This document shows, one piece after another, positions 48,708-59,321 of a DNA stretch of 64,000 bases. The notes beneath the pieces are model-generated. The model saw nothing but the letters and a program-made list of their open reading frames with translations, was not told the DNA's origin and made no database searches. The first letter of the stretch is position 1; every line of letters starts with the position of its first letter. The position numbers and the translations under genes were made by a program. The stretch comes from Aegilops tauschii subsp. strangulata (lineage: Eukaryota; Streptophyta; Magnoliopsida; Poales; Poaceae), in the NCBI RefSeq assembly GCF_002575655.3, contig NC_053036.3:197626788-197690787 (forward strand), given 5' to 3'.

Positions 48708-48886
48708 CCCTTTAGTCCCGGTTGGTGCCACGAACCGGGACTAAAGGGTGCGATGCCCATTAGTACCGGTTGGTGGCACCAACCGGGACTAAAGGTTGGA
48801 CCTTTAGTCCCGGTTAGTGCCACCAACCGGTACTAATGGGCTTTGAGGCATTAGTACCGGTTCATGGCACGAACCGGTACTAAAGG
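48708..48886. repeat. Four adjacent hairpins of TTTAGTCCCGGTT type
   Basis: 48708-48748 has perfect 16-bp arms (CCCTTTAGTCCCGGTT with its complement) and a 9-base loop. Similar, slightly imperfect hairpins lie at 48757-48795, 48800-48840 and 48848-48886. Two more are near the right end (49828-49866 and 49886-49920). Confidence 0.85.
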
Positions 48887-49558
48887 TCCCATTTTCAAAC
48901 TCTACCCCCCCCTTGGACTGCCTTTTCAGTTTTAGAAAAAACAAAAGAAAATGATGGAAATGTCAAAAAAATAAAATAAAATAAGTTTCCCATGTGATAT
49001 GTGGTCTAGTTGTTGGGAAAATTAACAAATATGAATTTCGACTTTATTTGCAAAATCTCTCTGGAATTTGTAAAATGGGCATAACTTTTGCATACGAACT
49101 CGGATGAAAAAGTTTTTTATATGAAAAATCATCTACTCGGAAAGTTACATCCGATTTTAACCGGGGGAACCCTGTTAAACATTTTCAAAATCCTCAAAAA
49201 CCTAACAGAAAAAAAGTTACGGGGCTTTTAAGATCTGGAGAGGCAAAAAAATTCAAAAAATTTCAAACTGTGGTCAAACAATGGTCAAACTAATTATTCT
49301 AGAATACTGGTGTTACTAAATAATTATTTCAGTTTTTTGAATTTTGGTCAAATCTGGTCAAACTGTGGTCAAACAGTGGTCAAACTAATTATTCCAGAAA
49401 TATTAGTGTTACTAAATAATTATTGTTTTTTAAAACAATAGTTTCAAACTCAAACAGTGAAATGTGTCACTTCATGCTCAAGCTAAATTCCTGAGGGTTA
49501 ATAGGATTGACATCTTACTATTGTCAGGAAGACAACAAGTGCAGACTTGGAAACGAGG

Positions 49559-49629
49559 GAGAATAGAACCCGGAAGTTAAGCGTGCTCAGGCTGGAGTAG
49601 TGAGAGGATGGGTGACCGTTCGGGAAGTT
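49559..49629 (+). other. 5S rRNA-derived segment inside the CACTA element
   Basis: AAGTTAAGCGTGCT (5S box A), GAGTAGT (intermediate element) and AGGATGGGTGACC (box C) occur in the order and spacing of plant 5S rRNA, followed by GGGAAGT. Boxes A and C look unchanged; the sequence between is diverged. The first half of 5S rRNA is not recognisable. It is a fragment, not a rRNA gene, but it holds the whole internal promoter of RNA polymerase III. Confidence 0.75.
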
Positions 49630-50345
49630 AGATGATTTGGAATGATGAGGGGTGATTAGAGATTAGAGGATAAATTGAGCAGTGATGAGGGGTGGTGATT
49701 AGAGATTAGAGGTTAAAATAATTCAGAAATTTGAAAATCAAAAAAAAATTCAAAAAAAAATTCGCAAAAAATTTTTCAAAAAAAAAAATCATAAAATTTC
49801 CTAAAGGTGGAGCTCCACGTGGCCGCGGCCTTTAGTCCCGGTTCGTGTAAGAACCAGGACTAAAGGGGAGAGGCATTAGTAACGACCCTTTAGTCCCGGT
49901 TCGAAAACTGGGACTAAAGGCCCTTACCAACCGGGACAAAAGCCCCCTTTTCTACTAGTGAGCTAATGCTGTATCGTCCTAGGTTATAACTGTCTCATGA
50001 TGAATATCATCCAACAAGTCACCGATCCAATGCCTACGAATTTATCTTATATTGTTTCTGCTAAGTTACTACTGCTATCATCACTGTTACACTTGCTACA
50101 AAATTACTGTTATCACTGTTACCGTTACTATTGCTGTTGTCACTATTATCAAAACTATCAAACTACTTTGCTACTGATCACGTTGCTACGGATAATTAAT
50201 CTCCAGGTGTGGTTGAATTGACAACTCAGCTGCTAATACCTTCAAATATTCTTTGGCTCCCCTTGTGTTGAATCTATAAATTTGGGTTGAATACTCTACC
50301 CTCGAAAACTGTTGCGATCCCCTATACTTGTGGGTTATCAATGCT

Positions 50346-50880
50346 GGTTCTAGCTCTAGATTTGCCGGTGGCAGCAAAAATCAGATGTTGGTTCCAGCAT
50401 CCCTGTGTCGTGGGTGTGCCTCACCGTCGCAGTTATACAGCTCGTCGGCCGGAGCTGGGAAAATTGCTGGAGCTAGAGATGGTGCGCTGGGAGAGTAGCC
50501 AGAGTTGTGTATAAGAGGTGGTCATGCGCGTGCGAAAATCGCCGGCCATGGGGTGGACGACGACCTCACCGGCGAGCTTGCTGCAGTGGGGGGACTCGGT
50601 GGCCTCGCCGGCGTGATGTGGTTTGCAGCGTTGGAAACGGGGGAGCTGCAGGCGGAGACGGCAGCCTCGCCGACGTGATGTGGGTTGCAACAGTGAAAAC
50701 GGGGGAGATGCATCCGACGCTGGCGAAAAAATGAGTGGACAGGAAAAAGGATAAGACCGGGCTGGGCTCATCTCACGTAGGACCCACCAAGCAGGAGCGC
50801 GTGGGAGCGGGCGACCGGCCGAAGCGCACCATCTCCAAACGTTTGCCAAATAACAATAACAACCAGCAATCAAAGACTAG
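50346..50880. mobile_element. Right part of the DNA-transposon-like repeat block
   Basis: Begins in the middle of the CTGGTTCTAGCTCTAGATTT word that the Sabrina-like element split, then a GC-rich part (50440-50720) with a duplicated GTGATGTGG(G/T)TTGCA word (50612 and 50679). ORFs here are compositional. Confidence 0.4.
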
Positions 50881-50985
50881 GATTCATTACAACTCTTACC
50901 TCTCTCTAGAGGTAAGAATGACCGGTAAACAATAGTTCTTTTTAGTAACTAAATTAGCAATTCTGTAATTAAATTGCCTTCCTGG

Positions 50986-51200
50986 GAAAAAGTACTCCCT
51001 CCTATAATGTAGTGAGGATTACTTGTCGTGGAAGCCGATCTTTACAAATGTTGACCAAGTTTATTGAGAAAGATATCATATCGACAATATCAAATAAGTA
51101 TATGTTATATGAAAATATATTTTATGATGAATTCAATGGTATAATTTTGTATTCTATATGTTGCTGATTTTTTCTATAACCTTGGTTTATGTTTACAAGG
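50986..51200. mobile_element. Stowaway-like MITE, right end lost
   Basis: TACTCCCTCC at the left is the usual Stowaway start. GACCAAGTTTATTGAGAAA (51053-51071) is mirrored by TTTTTCTATAACCTTGGT near 51170-51187, and the centre is AT-rich, so the element folds back on itself. It lies about 1 kb upstream of the WAT1 gene. Confidence 0.6.
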
Positions 51201-52142
51201 TGTCTTCTTTTACGGAAAGGCCAAATGCCATATATTAGATAAAACCAGCCCTATAAGAACTTCCTTAAAAAGAATAATAAATTATTAGCAAGTCCTTGGA
51301 GAAATGAACACTTCCTTTCTTCTGCATCTACCGCCGGCGCTTTGTGAGCAAAACTCGTTATTGCCTCTGGGCCGCTGTCTCAGCGGAGCAATCTTGTTGG
51401 AACCCAGTATAGTTTGAAAAGGCAATGTACTGTGTCGCAGCGAGCCGTGCAAAAACTTCGCATTTGTCTCAACAAGAACCTGTTATCCAGCATATGTTAG
51501 CCGCCATCTTTGCATTTGAGAGGTAAAGATGGAGTTACCTAACAGGCATACACATCCAGCGTGAAGGAATTCTCATGCTAAAAATGATATCCAATGAGAC
51601 CTGGTGCACACTTTGAACATTCAGAAGCAGCACACCACCATGCACCTGCCTTGTGTATCTCCACATGCTTTCTACATGGCAGCTTGCTTGCCCCATCAGT
51701 CACTAATTCCCCTGTCCCCTTTCGGTCATGTGTGTATGTCTGCATAATATGTGCCCAGTTTGTTACATGCAACCTCTGCGTTTTCCACAAGAAGAGAGCC
51801 TTGTGGCTCCAAATGGTAACAGCTGAGCCACTAATCTACACTTAAATAATTAGTTGGGATCGACTCAGATCACTGCCCTGTCATCTTTTCCATTTCCATG
51901 AGTGGATGCTCAGATCACCCCACACCAAGTGTCCTCCGCTCTGCTCTGCTCGCACGACTCATCCAGCATTTTCCATCCGCTTTCTTCTAGCCCCATTGCC
52001 GCATGCATCACTGATTAGGTGATGGTGCACTAGCTAGCTGCGTACCTGGGGTCGATTATCCGTGTCACTCCGGGGCGCACACAGACACAGGAGCAAGGGC
52101 ATATGCTCTTACTAGGTTGTTGCGCTGGCGCCTTTGGCAATG
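51201..52142. promoter_or_regulatory. Upstream region of the WAT1 gene
   Basis: No ORF with recognisable content and no obvious transposon in the last 900 bases. This is probably the promoter region. Confidence 0.45.
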
Positions 52143-52150
52143 TATATATA
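52143..52150 (+). promoter_or_regulatory. TATA box of the WAT1 gene
   Basis: TATATATA followed by GGGC, 70 bases before the start codon. Transcription would start about 30 bases downstream, giving a 5' leader of some 45 bases. Confidence 0.7.
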
Positions 52151-52219
52151 GGGCTGCACAGGTCTCTGCTGCTAATACCTTCACAGAGCTAGCCGCAGAA
52201 AAACACTTACAAAATCAGG

Positions 52220-54283
52220 ATGGGTGGTGCCGGCGGCGCCAAGGCTTACGGCGCGGTGGTTCTCATCAGGGTCATGTACTCCGGCATGCACATCATGAGC
52301 AAGATTGCGCTGGATCAGGGCATGAACCCCTTCGTCTTCGTCTTCTACCGGCATACCACCGCCGCCCTGGTGCTCATCCCTATCGCTTTTGCTCTGGAGA
52401 GGTGAGATTCTTGTTTGACACCGCCTTGATCGATGTCTGTCTGCTTGTCCGGCTCGCTGTTTTATAACCTCTATATACTTAGTGTACCATGATTCTCTTG
52501 TTGGCGCAGGCAAAAGACTAAACCTGTGACGTTGAAGATTGCAGGGAAGATGTTCGTGCACGCCTTGTATGGGTATGTTAAGTTGTTCTAGCGTGAGTGG
52601 CACATAGTTCATGCAGGAGTTGTTGTTTTGTTTCAGAAAGAAAGCTAATGCATGCAGGCTCTGTGGCCTAGTTGCCCAATAGTCCTGTGTGGAGAATAAT
52701 AATCAAGCTTTGTGTACCTTTCAATATAAATACGGGCACACACACTTCACAATCAAGTGTCCGATCGTGTGCTTTGAGATCTTCCAGTGTGCATGTATTG
52801 CACTGGATATCCAGAATTTGTGCATCTTGAAACTTACAACTTTCGGATTATAAATAACTTACTTATCTTATACCTGGTCTAATTCCTGACCCTTTTCTTG
52901 TTCCCAGGGTAACAGCATGTGGCGTCTTATTTAACCTTGGGCTCAACTATGCGTCCGCGACATCATCGTCGGCGTTGTACAATGTTCAACCCGTGGTTAC
53001 CTTCATTCTGGCGGTCATAATTGGGTAATTCAAGTGTTATTTCTTTTCTGACCTCTTGCTCGATAGTTGTCCTGTAACTAAGCATTCCTGGTTTTCCATC
53101 TAAATCAACTAGTACATGCATTTTTTGTTGTCTTACCAAATCAAAAACTGAATGATTTACACGTAACATGCACTTAATCGGAAGTCTGCTGGACGGAAAA
53201 GCTACAATGTCGGTCGGTTCATTTCCCTCCCCTAAGAACAAATTCCATGTGATGTGACAGGATGGAGTCTATGAAGCTGAAGAAGCTCCATGGCAACCTA
53301 AAAGTGGCAGGCATTCTCTGCTGCGTCGCCGGCGTCACGGTGCTGGCCTTCTACGAGGGGCCAATGTTCAGATCTTTCAACCATCACCGGCTCTTCCAGC
53401 ACGGCAGCAGCAGCAGCTCCTCCGGAGCAGGCACCTACTCCAAGAACCAGTGGGTATTTGGGATTTTCCTCATGACACTCTCCAACATTTTAGCAGGCTT
53501 GTGGACCGTGCTTCAGGTGAATATGCATACACTCAAAATTCAGGTTTCATTTTTCAGAGCTTCAGACCCTGACGTGTAGGGAATAACTGCAACTTGTTGA
53601 CGGCTTTTGCGCAGGGGCCACTGATAGAGGACACTTCCAAGCTTATGAATACCACGCTACAGATCTCGTGCGCGTCGGTTCAGGCCTTCGTGGTGGCTGT
53701 CGCCGCAGAGAGGGATTTCTCCAAGTGGAAGATCGGCTGGAATATTAGCCTCGCCGCTATCATCTACAGCGTACGTAACTGAGCCTCAGAAACAATGGTC
53801 ATTTGCATATTAGTTACTGAAAGTTGATTTGCTTCTCCATGGGATAAAAACATGCAGGGCGTGATCGTCACCGCGCTTTCGTACTACATGCAAATGTGGA
53901 CGATCGCCAAGAGGGGGCCGGTGTTCCTCGCCATGTCCATGCCACTCACTCTGATCTTCACAATCATCATATCTTCGTTCGTTTTAGGAGAGGCAGTTAG
54001 CCTAGGAAGGTACGCGCGCCCAGAATTGCTCATGAAACTTCATAAATGTGCAACTAAACTCTACTCTATTACTATATGTAAGCTGAATTTTGTGTTATTA
54101 TATTTCCTGAGCAGTATAATTGCTGGGATACTGCTGATTGGAGGCCTGTACAACGTCCTGTGGGGGAAAAGCATGGAGAGAAAAGACGACGACACGAACA
54201 AGATGGGTGGCGGTAAACCTGCCGTGGAGCTGCAAGACAAGGAGCAGGCCCGAGTGCCGGATGATGCGGCGGCAAAGGTCTGA
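52220..54283 (+). CDS. WAT1-related (nodulin MtN21/EamA) transporter, 7 exons, 364 aa
   Basis: Exons 52220-52401, 52510-52572, 52908-53024, 53261-53516, 53615-53770, 53858-54009 and 54115-54283. All introns are GT-AG and phases join to 365 codons with the stop. The ATG (MGGAGGAKAYGAVV) follows a short leader. Ten membrane segments are expected: two EamA repeats, the first about residues 10-150 (GMNPFVFVFYRHTTAALVL, SSSALYNVQPVVTFILAVIIG, GILCCVAGVTVLAFYEGP) and the second about 185-325 (FGIFLMTLSNILAGLWTVLQ, YYMQMWTIAKRGPVFLAMSM, LGEAVSLGS, GILLIGGLYNVLWGKS). A Ser-rich loop lies between them; the hydrophilic tail is rich in Lys and Asp. Known relatives (WAT1, UMAMIT) sit in plasma or vacuolar membrane and move amino acids or auxin. 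The substrate here is unknown. The frame is intact and length typical, so the gene is probably functional. Confidence 0.93.
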
Positions 54284-54520
54284 GCCAAGCAACCAGTGAT
54301 AGGCGATGGGACAGAAAAGATTGTGTCAGGGCATACTACTGGTTCCGGACTGTGTTGGAAAGCAATGCATGCACCGTGAACTGGCGGCAGGCAATGCAAT
54401 CGACTCAGGACGATAAGATGGGCAGTGCGCCATTGCTGTACCCACTTTCTGCCTGATGGTTTCCTTTCAAGTAGCTAGTACCAGACGTCTCCCGTCGATG
54501 TTGTATATGTACCGAATCTT

Positions 54521-54526
54521 AATAAA
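54521..54526 (+). terminator. Poly(A) signal of the WAT1 gene
   Basis: AATAAA 238 bases after the stop codon, after TTGTATATGT, a plausible upstream element. Confidence 0.7.
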
Positions 54527-54549
54527 AGAAGTTTCAGATGCTTTTAGTG

Positions 54550-55280
54550 AGCTCCTATGTCTATGTGGGTAGCTTCAGCACGCACTATTTTACGGGCATC
54601 AGATCAGGTGCCCTTGCTTTTGGGGTCACTGCTGTGTGTTCGCCACCATGTCCATGATGGCCAAAGTCCTGACGGCGAAATATATTACGTACGTAGTACA
54701 GTGGCCACTGATGACTGGTTAGGATTGACAATATCCTGCGTAAACAAACAAGTAGCAAGTCAGCTCCAGATCAGTGCAAGCAAGTGGAGCACATAGGATA
54801 GGAGTAGTAATATATTTGCAAAAGGAAAGAATTAAGAAGCTCTCCCATGCCAGTACGGATGTACGGCGACCACATTGTCGTGGTTTCACGAATCACGATG
54901 AGCCCTGCCGTGGAACAACTCGCCCACTGTTGATTGATTGATTAATCGGATCCTGAGTTGGAATTAGGAACTGCTGCATCTCAGTGGAATGTTTCCCATG
55001 TCGTGTAGAAACTGGACTCGTGCATGTCATGTCACTCGGTTACACGTCGGATCAAAAAGGCCAAGGGCGATCCAGAAGGTCGGCAGCGTTGCGTGAGCCG
55101 GCGGGGCGATGCACTCGCGCGGGGCACGCGAAACTGCCGCTCAAGATCGCGTGTGGCTTGCACTGTTGCAAGGTCGGGCAACGCCGATCGAGTGCCACTG
55201 TCTGTCTACCAGCAGCTACCCCGTGTGCGGGTGGCGTGCCCGCGACCGCGCGCGCACGTCCATGCCTGTTCCCTTGTCTA
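54550..55280. other. Spacer downstream of the WAT1 gene
   Basis: No gene recognised. ORFs from 54984 on are short, overlap in all frames and follow the GC-rich composition. Confidence 0.45.
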
Positions 55281-55284
55281 GGCC

Positions 55285-56300
55285 TTGTCCTCCCCTTGTC
55301 TTTCCCTAGCCCCACCATCTCCATGCCACTCTTTTCTCTCCCAAAACCGCCGCGCTCCCACCCCCGCCGACATGGCTGACGCACCCGCCGCTGTCCCGGC
55401 TGAAGCCGCACCCGTCTTCATCTCCATCATCATCTTCATCACCATCCCATCTCCATTCCGTTTTAATACCGATCTCTAGTGGATCCCTAAGTATATTACT
55501 CTGATTTGTCGCCTATGTTTGTTACCACTATTCGTATGATGCTTGCTGTCCTCACGTGTGAATAATTCTCTAGTTATCAGAGATATGAATGAATCTTGGT
55601 ATGTATAGGTGTTGACCGCTAATAATGATATGACATTCTTCGTTGACTGTTTAATTTAATAGCCTCTGTGAATTTCGTGAAGAGGGCTCACTTAGCGTTT
55701 CCGTCTTGTATGGCCATGGAGCATATTACTATTGTTATAAAGGTTAAGATGTTAAGGTAATTCAAGGTGACGGTAAAATCCTCTCTTCCTCGCCTTTGCA
55801 ATTGGAGGAGAATAACAGAAGCCACGTCCACTGGAAACCTCTTAATTGTCGTAGTGAGAACCGAAGTGGGGAAACTACAATGATGGCATCTGTTATACAG
55901 AGTCTACTTAGAGTAGAATGTATACTATACCCGGATATGATCAATTACAAACATCAAGAATGACTCAATTATCCAATTTAAAACTATGCAATCACATATA
56001 TTACATTAGTCACATGCCAATGGGAATTCCGGACTCTGGGAACACTTTAATCCTCTTGATGGTTTCATTGCTTATTTACCTCGCTTGCTCTTTTACTTAC
56101 TTTAAGTTATTTACTTTTGTTCGCACTCTACTCAAAATTATTACAACCTTCCACCTTCACTTTGCTTTACGTCTACAACTAACTTGCAGGCACATTCCCA
56201 TAAGTCTCTTTAAGGGACAAAATTCAATTCTTGCACTCCTTGTGGGATCGATACTTTTATATTTCGAAAAGGCTACAACTAAACCATGTGCACTTGCAGG
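55285..56300 (+). mobile_element. LTR fragment (3' part), unclassified Gypsy or copia
   Basis: GC-rich leader-like start with CATCATCATCTTC words, then AT-rich sequence ending in CTCCTTGTGGGATCGATACT, a pattern common near the 3' end of Triticeae LTRs. Borders not resolved. The ORF at 55918-56427 is Leu/Phe-rich and not recognised. Confidence 0.35.
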
Positions 56301-56396
56301 CCATCACCTACACACACAACAGAATAAGGTAAAAATAATAAAATCTAATGAAATAAAGGATTATGGAATGATCATATTAAAAGGTACCAAAACTAG

Positions 56397-56735
56397 TAGA
56401 TATGCAAAATGGGTGACGTTGTCATAGCCCAGGGGTGCCTTAAGACCCGAGAAGTTGGTCCACAAGGCCGACCCAAGATACCTAGGCCGCTATATGGTCT
56501 GAGCCATTAGCATGACTTGGGGACCTCGAGAAGAAATGAGCCGGCATCCTTGTAGTGCAAGACAAGGATGACAAACTGCCAGAAGATTCTTAGACTGCCT
56601 TTGAATCAACTAGGACTCTATAACCCTAGGGCCCTTCCTTTATAAGCCGGGGCTAGGCTAGTGGCACACTTTTAGTCATCATCCTTCAGTGCAACTACGA
56701 TCCTTGAGATCTGTCATGTACTTTGTACAACCCAT
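56397..56735 (+). mobile_element. Truncated Gypsy LTR
   Basis: The order of landmarks (GTCATAGCCCAGGGGTGCC, AAGGATGACAAACTGCCAGA, CTATAACCCTAGGGCCC, TTTATAAGCCGGGGC, ACTACGATCCTTGAGATC) matches an LTR type I recall from Triticeae Gypsy elements. It is cut on the right by the CACTA element at 56736. Confidence 0.4.
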
Positions 56736-57576
56736 CACTAGTACAACAAGCTCCTAAACAAACGGTTTTTAACCCCTTTCCGCGACGGCATTTGGAACCG
56801 TCGCCAAGTGAGTGTGGGCGATAGGGGGGTCCTTCCCACATGACCCAGAAACTGTCGGGGATATGCCCTCCTGGTACACATGTTCGGCAAAATGAGGTCG
56901 TGTGCGACCGGCGAGCGCTCAAATACGTAAATACATACAGTAGAGCTAAAAAAATATAATTATACGGCAAAATTGTTTCCGGTCGCAAGTACATCCCACA
57001 CAGTCAGTCCCCGCTAAACGTTTCCGTTCGTATGTACATCCCACACAGTCGCTCCAAGGAAAACGTTTCCGTTCACAGGTACATCACACACAATTTTTCC
57101 CGTTAAATCGCTTGCGTTATTGAATATATCACACACGGTCCGTGGAAGAAACTGTGTGGCAAAGGCTGTCCATCACACACAATTTTCATGTGGTAAACGT
57201 CTGTGCAAGGTGGCCTAACGCAAACAGTTTTCAAGAGAAAGTCGTGTGTGATTGTTCATTGATCCAACACGGTTTATTCCTAGAAATTGTGTGTGTTGCC
57301 TGAGGTCATCTCCCACGGTGTTTTCTCATTGACCTTTGCAATAGGAAAACTCAATTAGCAAGCTAATTGGCCAATTAGCGGGCTAATTGCCCTATTATTA
57401 ATATTCCATTTACTAATCTAATTGACATTCATATTAAGCACATAATATATTCCATTTTCATAATTGAAATACATTAGAGTACAACATCATATAGCTTCAG
57501 CACTCAGCTACCCCACTACACAACTACACCAGGACCAAGTTTCACATGCAACATCTATAACCTTTCGAAATTAGCA

Positions 57577-58320
57577 TCATAGACGGTACATAGACAGATG
57601 TATCTCATCTGGAAAACTGCTAAAGCAGAAGGCGAATATTGAGCCTTCATTGATGTTGAAGGTCTTTGTAACTTTAGGCCAGTGTCTGTGGATGATTGAC
57701 CGTCCATATTTCATCCTCTTTAGGAACACTTCAATATTGAACCGTGGGTGTTGTATGAATACCTTCCTCGCCTCCTGACCATACAGGTGGTTTGAGAGGT
57801 AATCATCAGTGAACTGCTTTGGAAAGGCCTGGAAACAAGGATGTGCATAAATATCTTCTCTATATTGGAAATGAGGCAAAGGAATAAAAAAAGGCAAGGT
57901 ATAATAGTTAGTAACATCCTGTAGTGAACTGATGTCTTCTTCATTGTGCAGACAAAGATCTTGCTGTTTTTTGTCGCTAATTTCTTTATCCTAACAATCT
58001 TTGTGAGTTTCTTGACTTGACTGATATTCATGGACAACTCATTTCCCCATATGCAAAAAGGGTCGAACAGTGGGTCAAAACCTCTGACAGCAGGACCTAC
58101 ATGTGCAAGACGAAATTGTTAAAAACCTAAATATTAGAATGGTTCCTGCAATTGCACAATAATGTGCTATTAGACAACGGACCATGCACGTGCTAACCTC
58201 GATTGTAAACCTCAGTGCTTCCCATTGTTTCCCTACAACACATATAAGGTAGTTAGTCATCAGGTTAAGTAAGGGTTCGCATGCTATCAGTAAAATATGT
58301 TGATGAAAAATAATCACATT
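57577..58320 (-). pseudogene. B3-domain-like gene fragment carried by the CACTA element
   Basis: The ORF 57897-57577 begins MPFFIPLPHFQYREDIY and ends RSIIHRHWPKVTKTFNINEG, IFAFCFSSFPDEIHLSMYRL. A Trp, an FNINEGS-type turn and a final hydrophobic strand in this order are what the C-terminal half of plant B3 DNA-binding domains looks like (W..F....L..GD..VF....). Upstream minus ORFs (58037-57720 and 58317-58075) overlap it and may hold further exons. I infer a captured host gene or an element-encoded DNA-binding protein. The family call is by pattern only. Confidence 0.4.
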
Positions 58321-58403
58321 ACAGATTCATTAGATTAATTCAAGCCACACGGAAAATCCATTTATCCAAACCAAGCATGATTAAGAACTAGGAAATATAG
58401 CAC

Positions 58404-58830
58404 TTGTATATGTTTCTCATGTATTAAGTACAGTCAAATTCGATTTATTGCTCACATGCACAATAATACAAAATTCTACCCACGACAATTGGGCATCGCA
58501 TTGCAGAAGTAAACCAAGCAGTTAATAAACACCACAACAAATGAACCAAACATTAACTGAGCACCATATTGCACAATATAACATACTCCTAATAGAAGAT
58601 CAGAGAGTTAACTATAGTCAATTTTAGCAATTGTATTTGTTTCTCATGTATTTACTACAACCAAATTCAATTTATTCCACACATGGTATACAATAACAGA
58701 ATGCACCCACATGGAAGATAATACAAAATTGCAGCCTGAAGAATCGAACATCACATTTGCAGAATTAAACCAAACAATTAACTGAAGACGACAACTAATT
58801 AACAAAACAGTTAATAAGTGAGCACCACAC
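58404..58830. repeat. 227-bp diverged tandem duplication
   Basis: TTGTAT(A/T)TGTTTCTCATGTA lies at 58404 and 58631. The following 170 bases align in order (CAAATTC-ATTTATT, GCAGAA-TAAACCAA-CA, GAGCACCA-ATTGCAC). The copies have diverged by many changes. Confidence 0.7.
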
Positions 58831-58967
58831 TGCACGACATATAAAACATATACACTTGAGCAACAGATTGCATGGTAAAATTAGATAGCACAATTCACTA
58901 GAATTTGTGAAGGAAAGGCAGGAGCAGCACACGCAATGGGTAAACCGGGCATGCTTAACCGGCATAG

Positions 58968-59321
58968 CTAGCAAATGGCAAGGTGCTCCTTCAAGATCTG
59001 GGGGTCGGCACTAATGGCAGCCATCGCAACCTCATCCGCGCGTGTGGCCGCGATTTGGTTCTCCGCTGCCAAATGCTCCTTGAGGTCCTGGCTATACTGC
59101 GTGCACCATGGCTTAGGCCGGCGCTTATTTGGTGAAGGGTTGGTGATTTGGATGGAAGGTGTCACGCTCGCACCGGTGGTAAGGGCATGTGGGGTGTGGA
59201 AGGAGGAGGAGGATGGGGGTTGGGTGTGGATTACCTGCCTGGATAGGCGAGGCTGGGGAGCGTGAAGGAGGGTCGCCGGCAAGGAGGCGGCGGCGCTGCA
59301 AGCAAGGAGTGAAGGTTTCAA
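58968..59321 (-). other. Possible first exon of the CACTA-borne gene
   Basis: ORF of 117 codons, Pro/Ser/Thr-rich first and then with a helix (HLAAENQIAATRADEVAMAA). It lies upstream of the B3-like piece on the same strand, within GC-richer sequence. No splice donor is convincing near its end. Confidence 0.3.

Larger units (their letters stand above)
48578..49960. mobile_element. Non-autonomous CACTA element (1383 bp), TSD AGC
   Basis: Left end CACTAGTACAAAACAGGGCT, right end on the minus strand CACTAGTAGAAAAGGGGGCT, flanked by AGC (48575-48577 and 49961-49963). The undisturbed sequence in the 5' LTR (37209-37230) proves the borders. There is no ORF. Both ends carry TTTAGTCCCGGTT hairpins, and the middle is AT-rich with a 5S-like piece. 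Confidence 0.95.
36184..50340 (+). mobile_element. Non-autonomous Athila/Sabrina-like Gypsy element, TSD ATGCT
   Basis: 14.2 kb between perfect ATGCT duplications (36179-36183 and 50341-50345). 5' LTR 36184-37591; 3' LTR 47544-50340, which carries a CACTA insertion. A primer-binding site matches plant tRNA-Asp, as in Athila elements. Gag and an aspartic protease domain (37769-40452) and a second ORF (41220-45498, split by two solo LTRs) are present. No RT, RNase H or integrase is found, so mobilisation needed a partner. The family name Sabrina is from memory of the LTR start. Confidence 0.85.
47544..50340 (+). repeat. 3' LTR of the Sabrina-like element, with insertion
   Basis: Starts TGATACATCTCCAACGTATC. 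Without the 1383-bp CACTA insertion and one AGC it is 1411 bp, against 1408 bp for the 5' LTR. Confidence 0.9.

Noticed and set aside
49559..49629. A functional 5S rRNA gene
   Set aside because: Only the second half is recognisable and the part between the boxes is diverged; it lies inside a transposon.
53852..54283. 143-codon ORF as a separate small gene
   Set aside because: It is exon 6, the retained intron and exon 7 of the WAT1 gene read through. The intron 54010-54114 has good GT and AG borders.
54984..55411. ORFs downstream of the WAT1 gene on both strands
   Set aside because: They overlap in all frames with no conserved motif, and the composition explains them.
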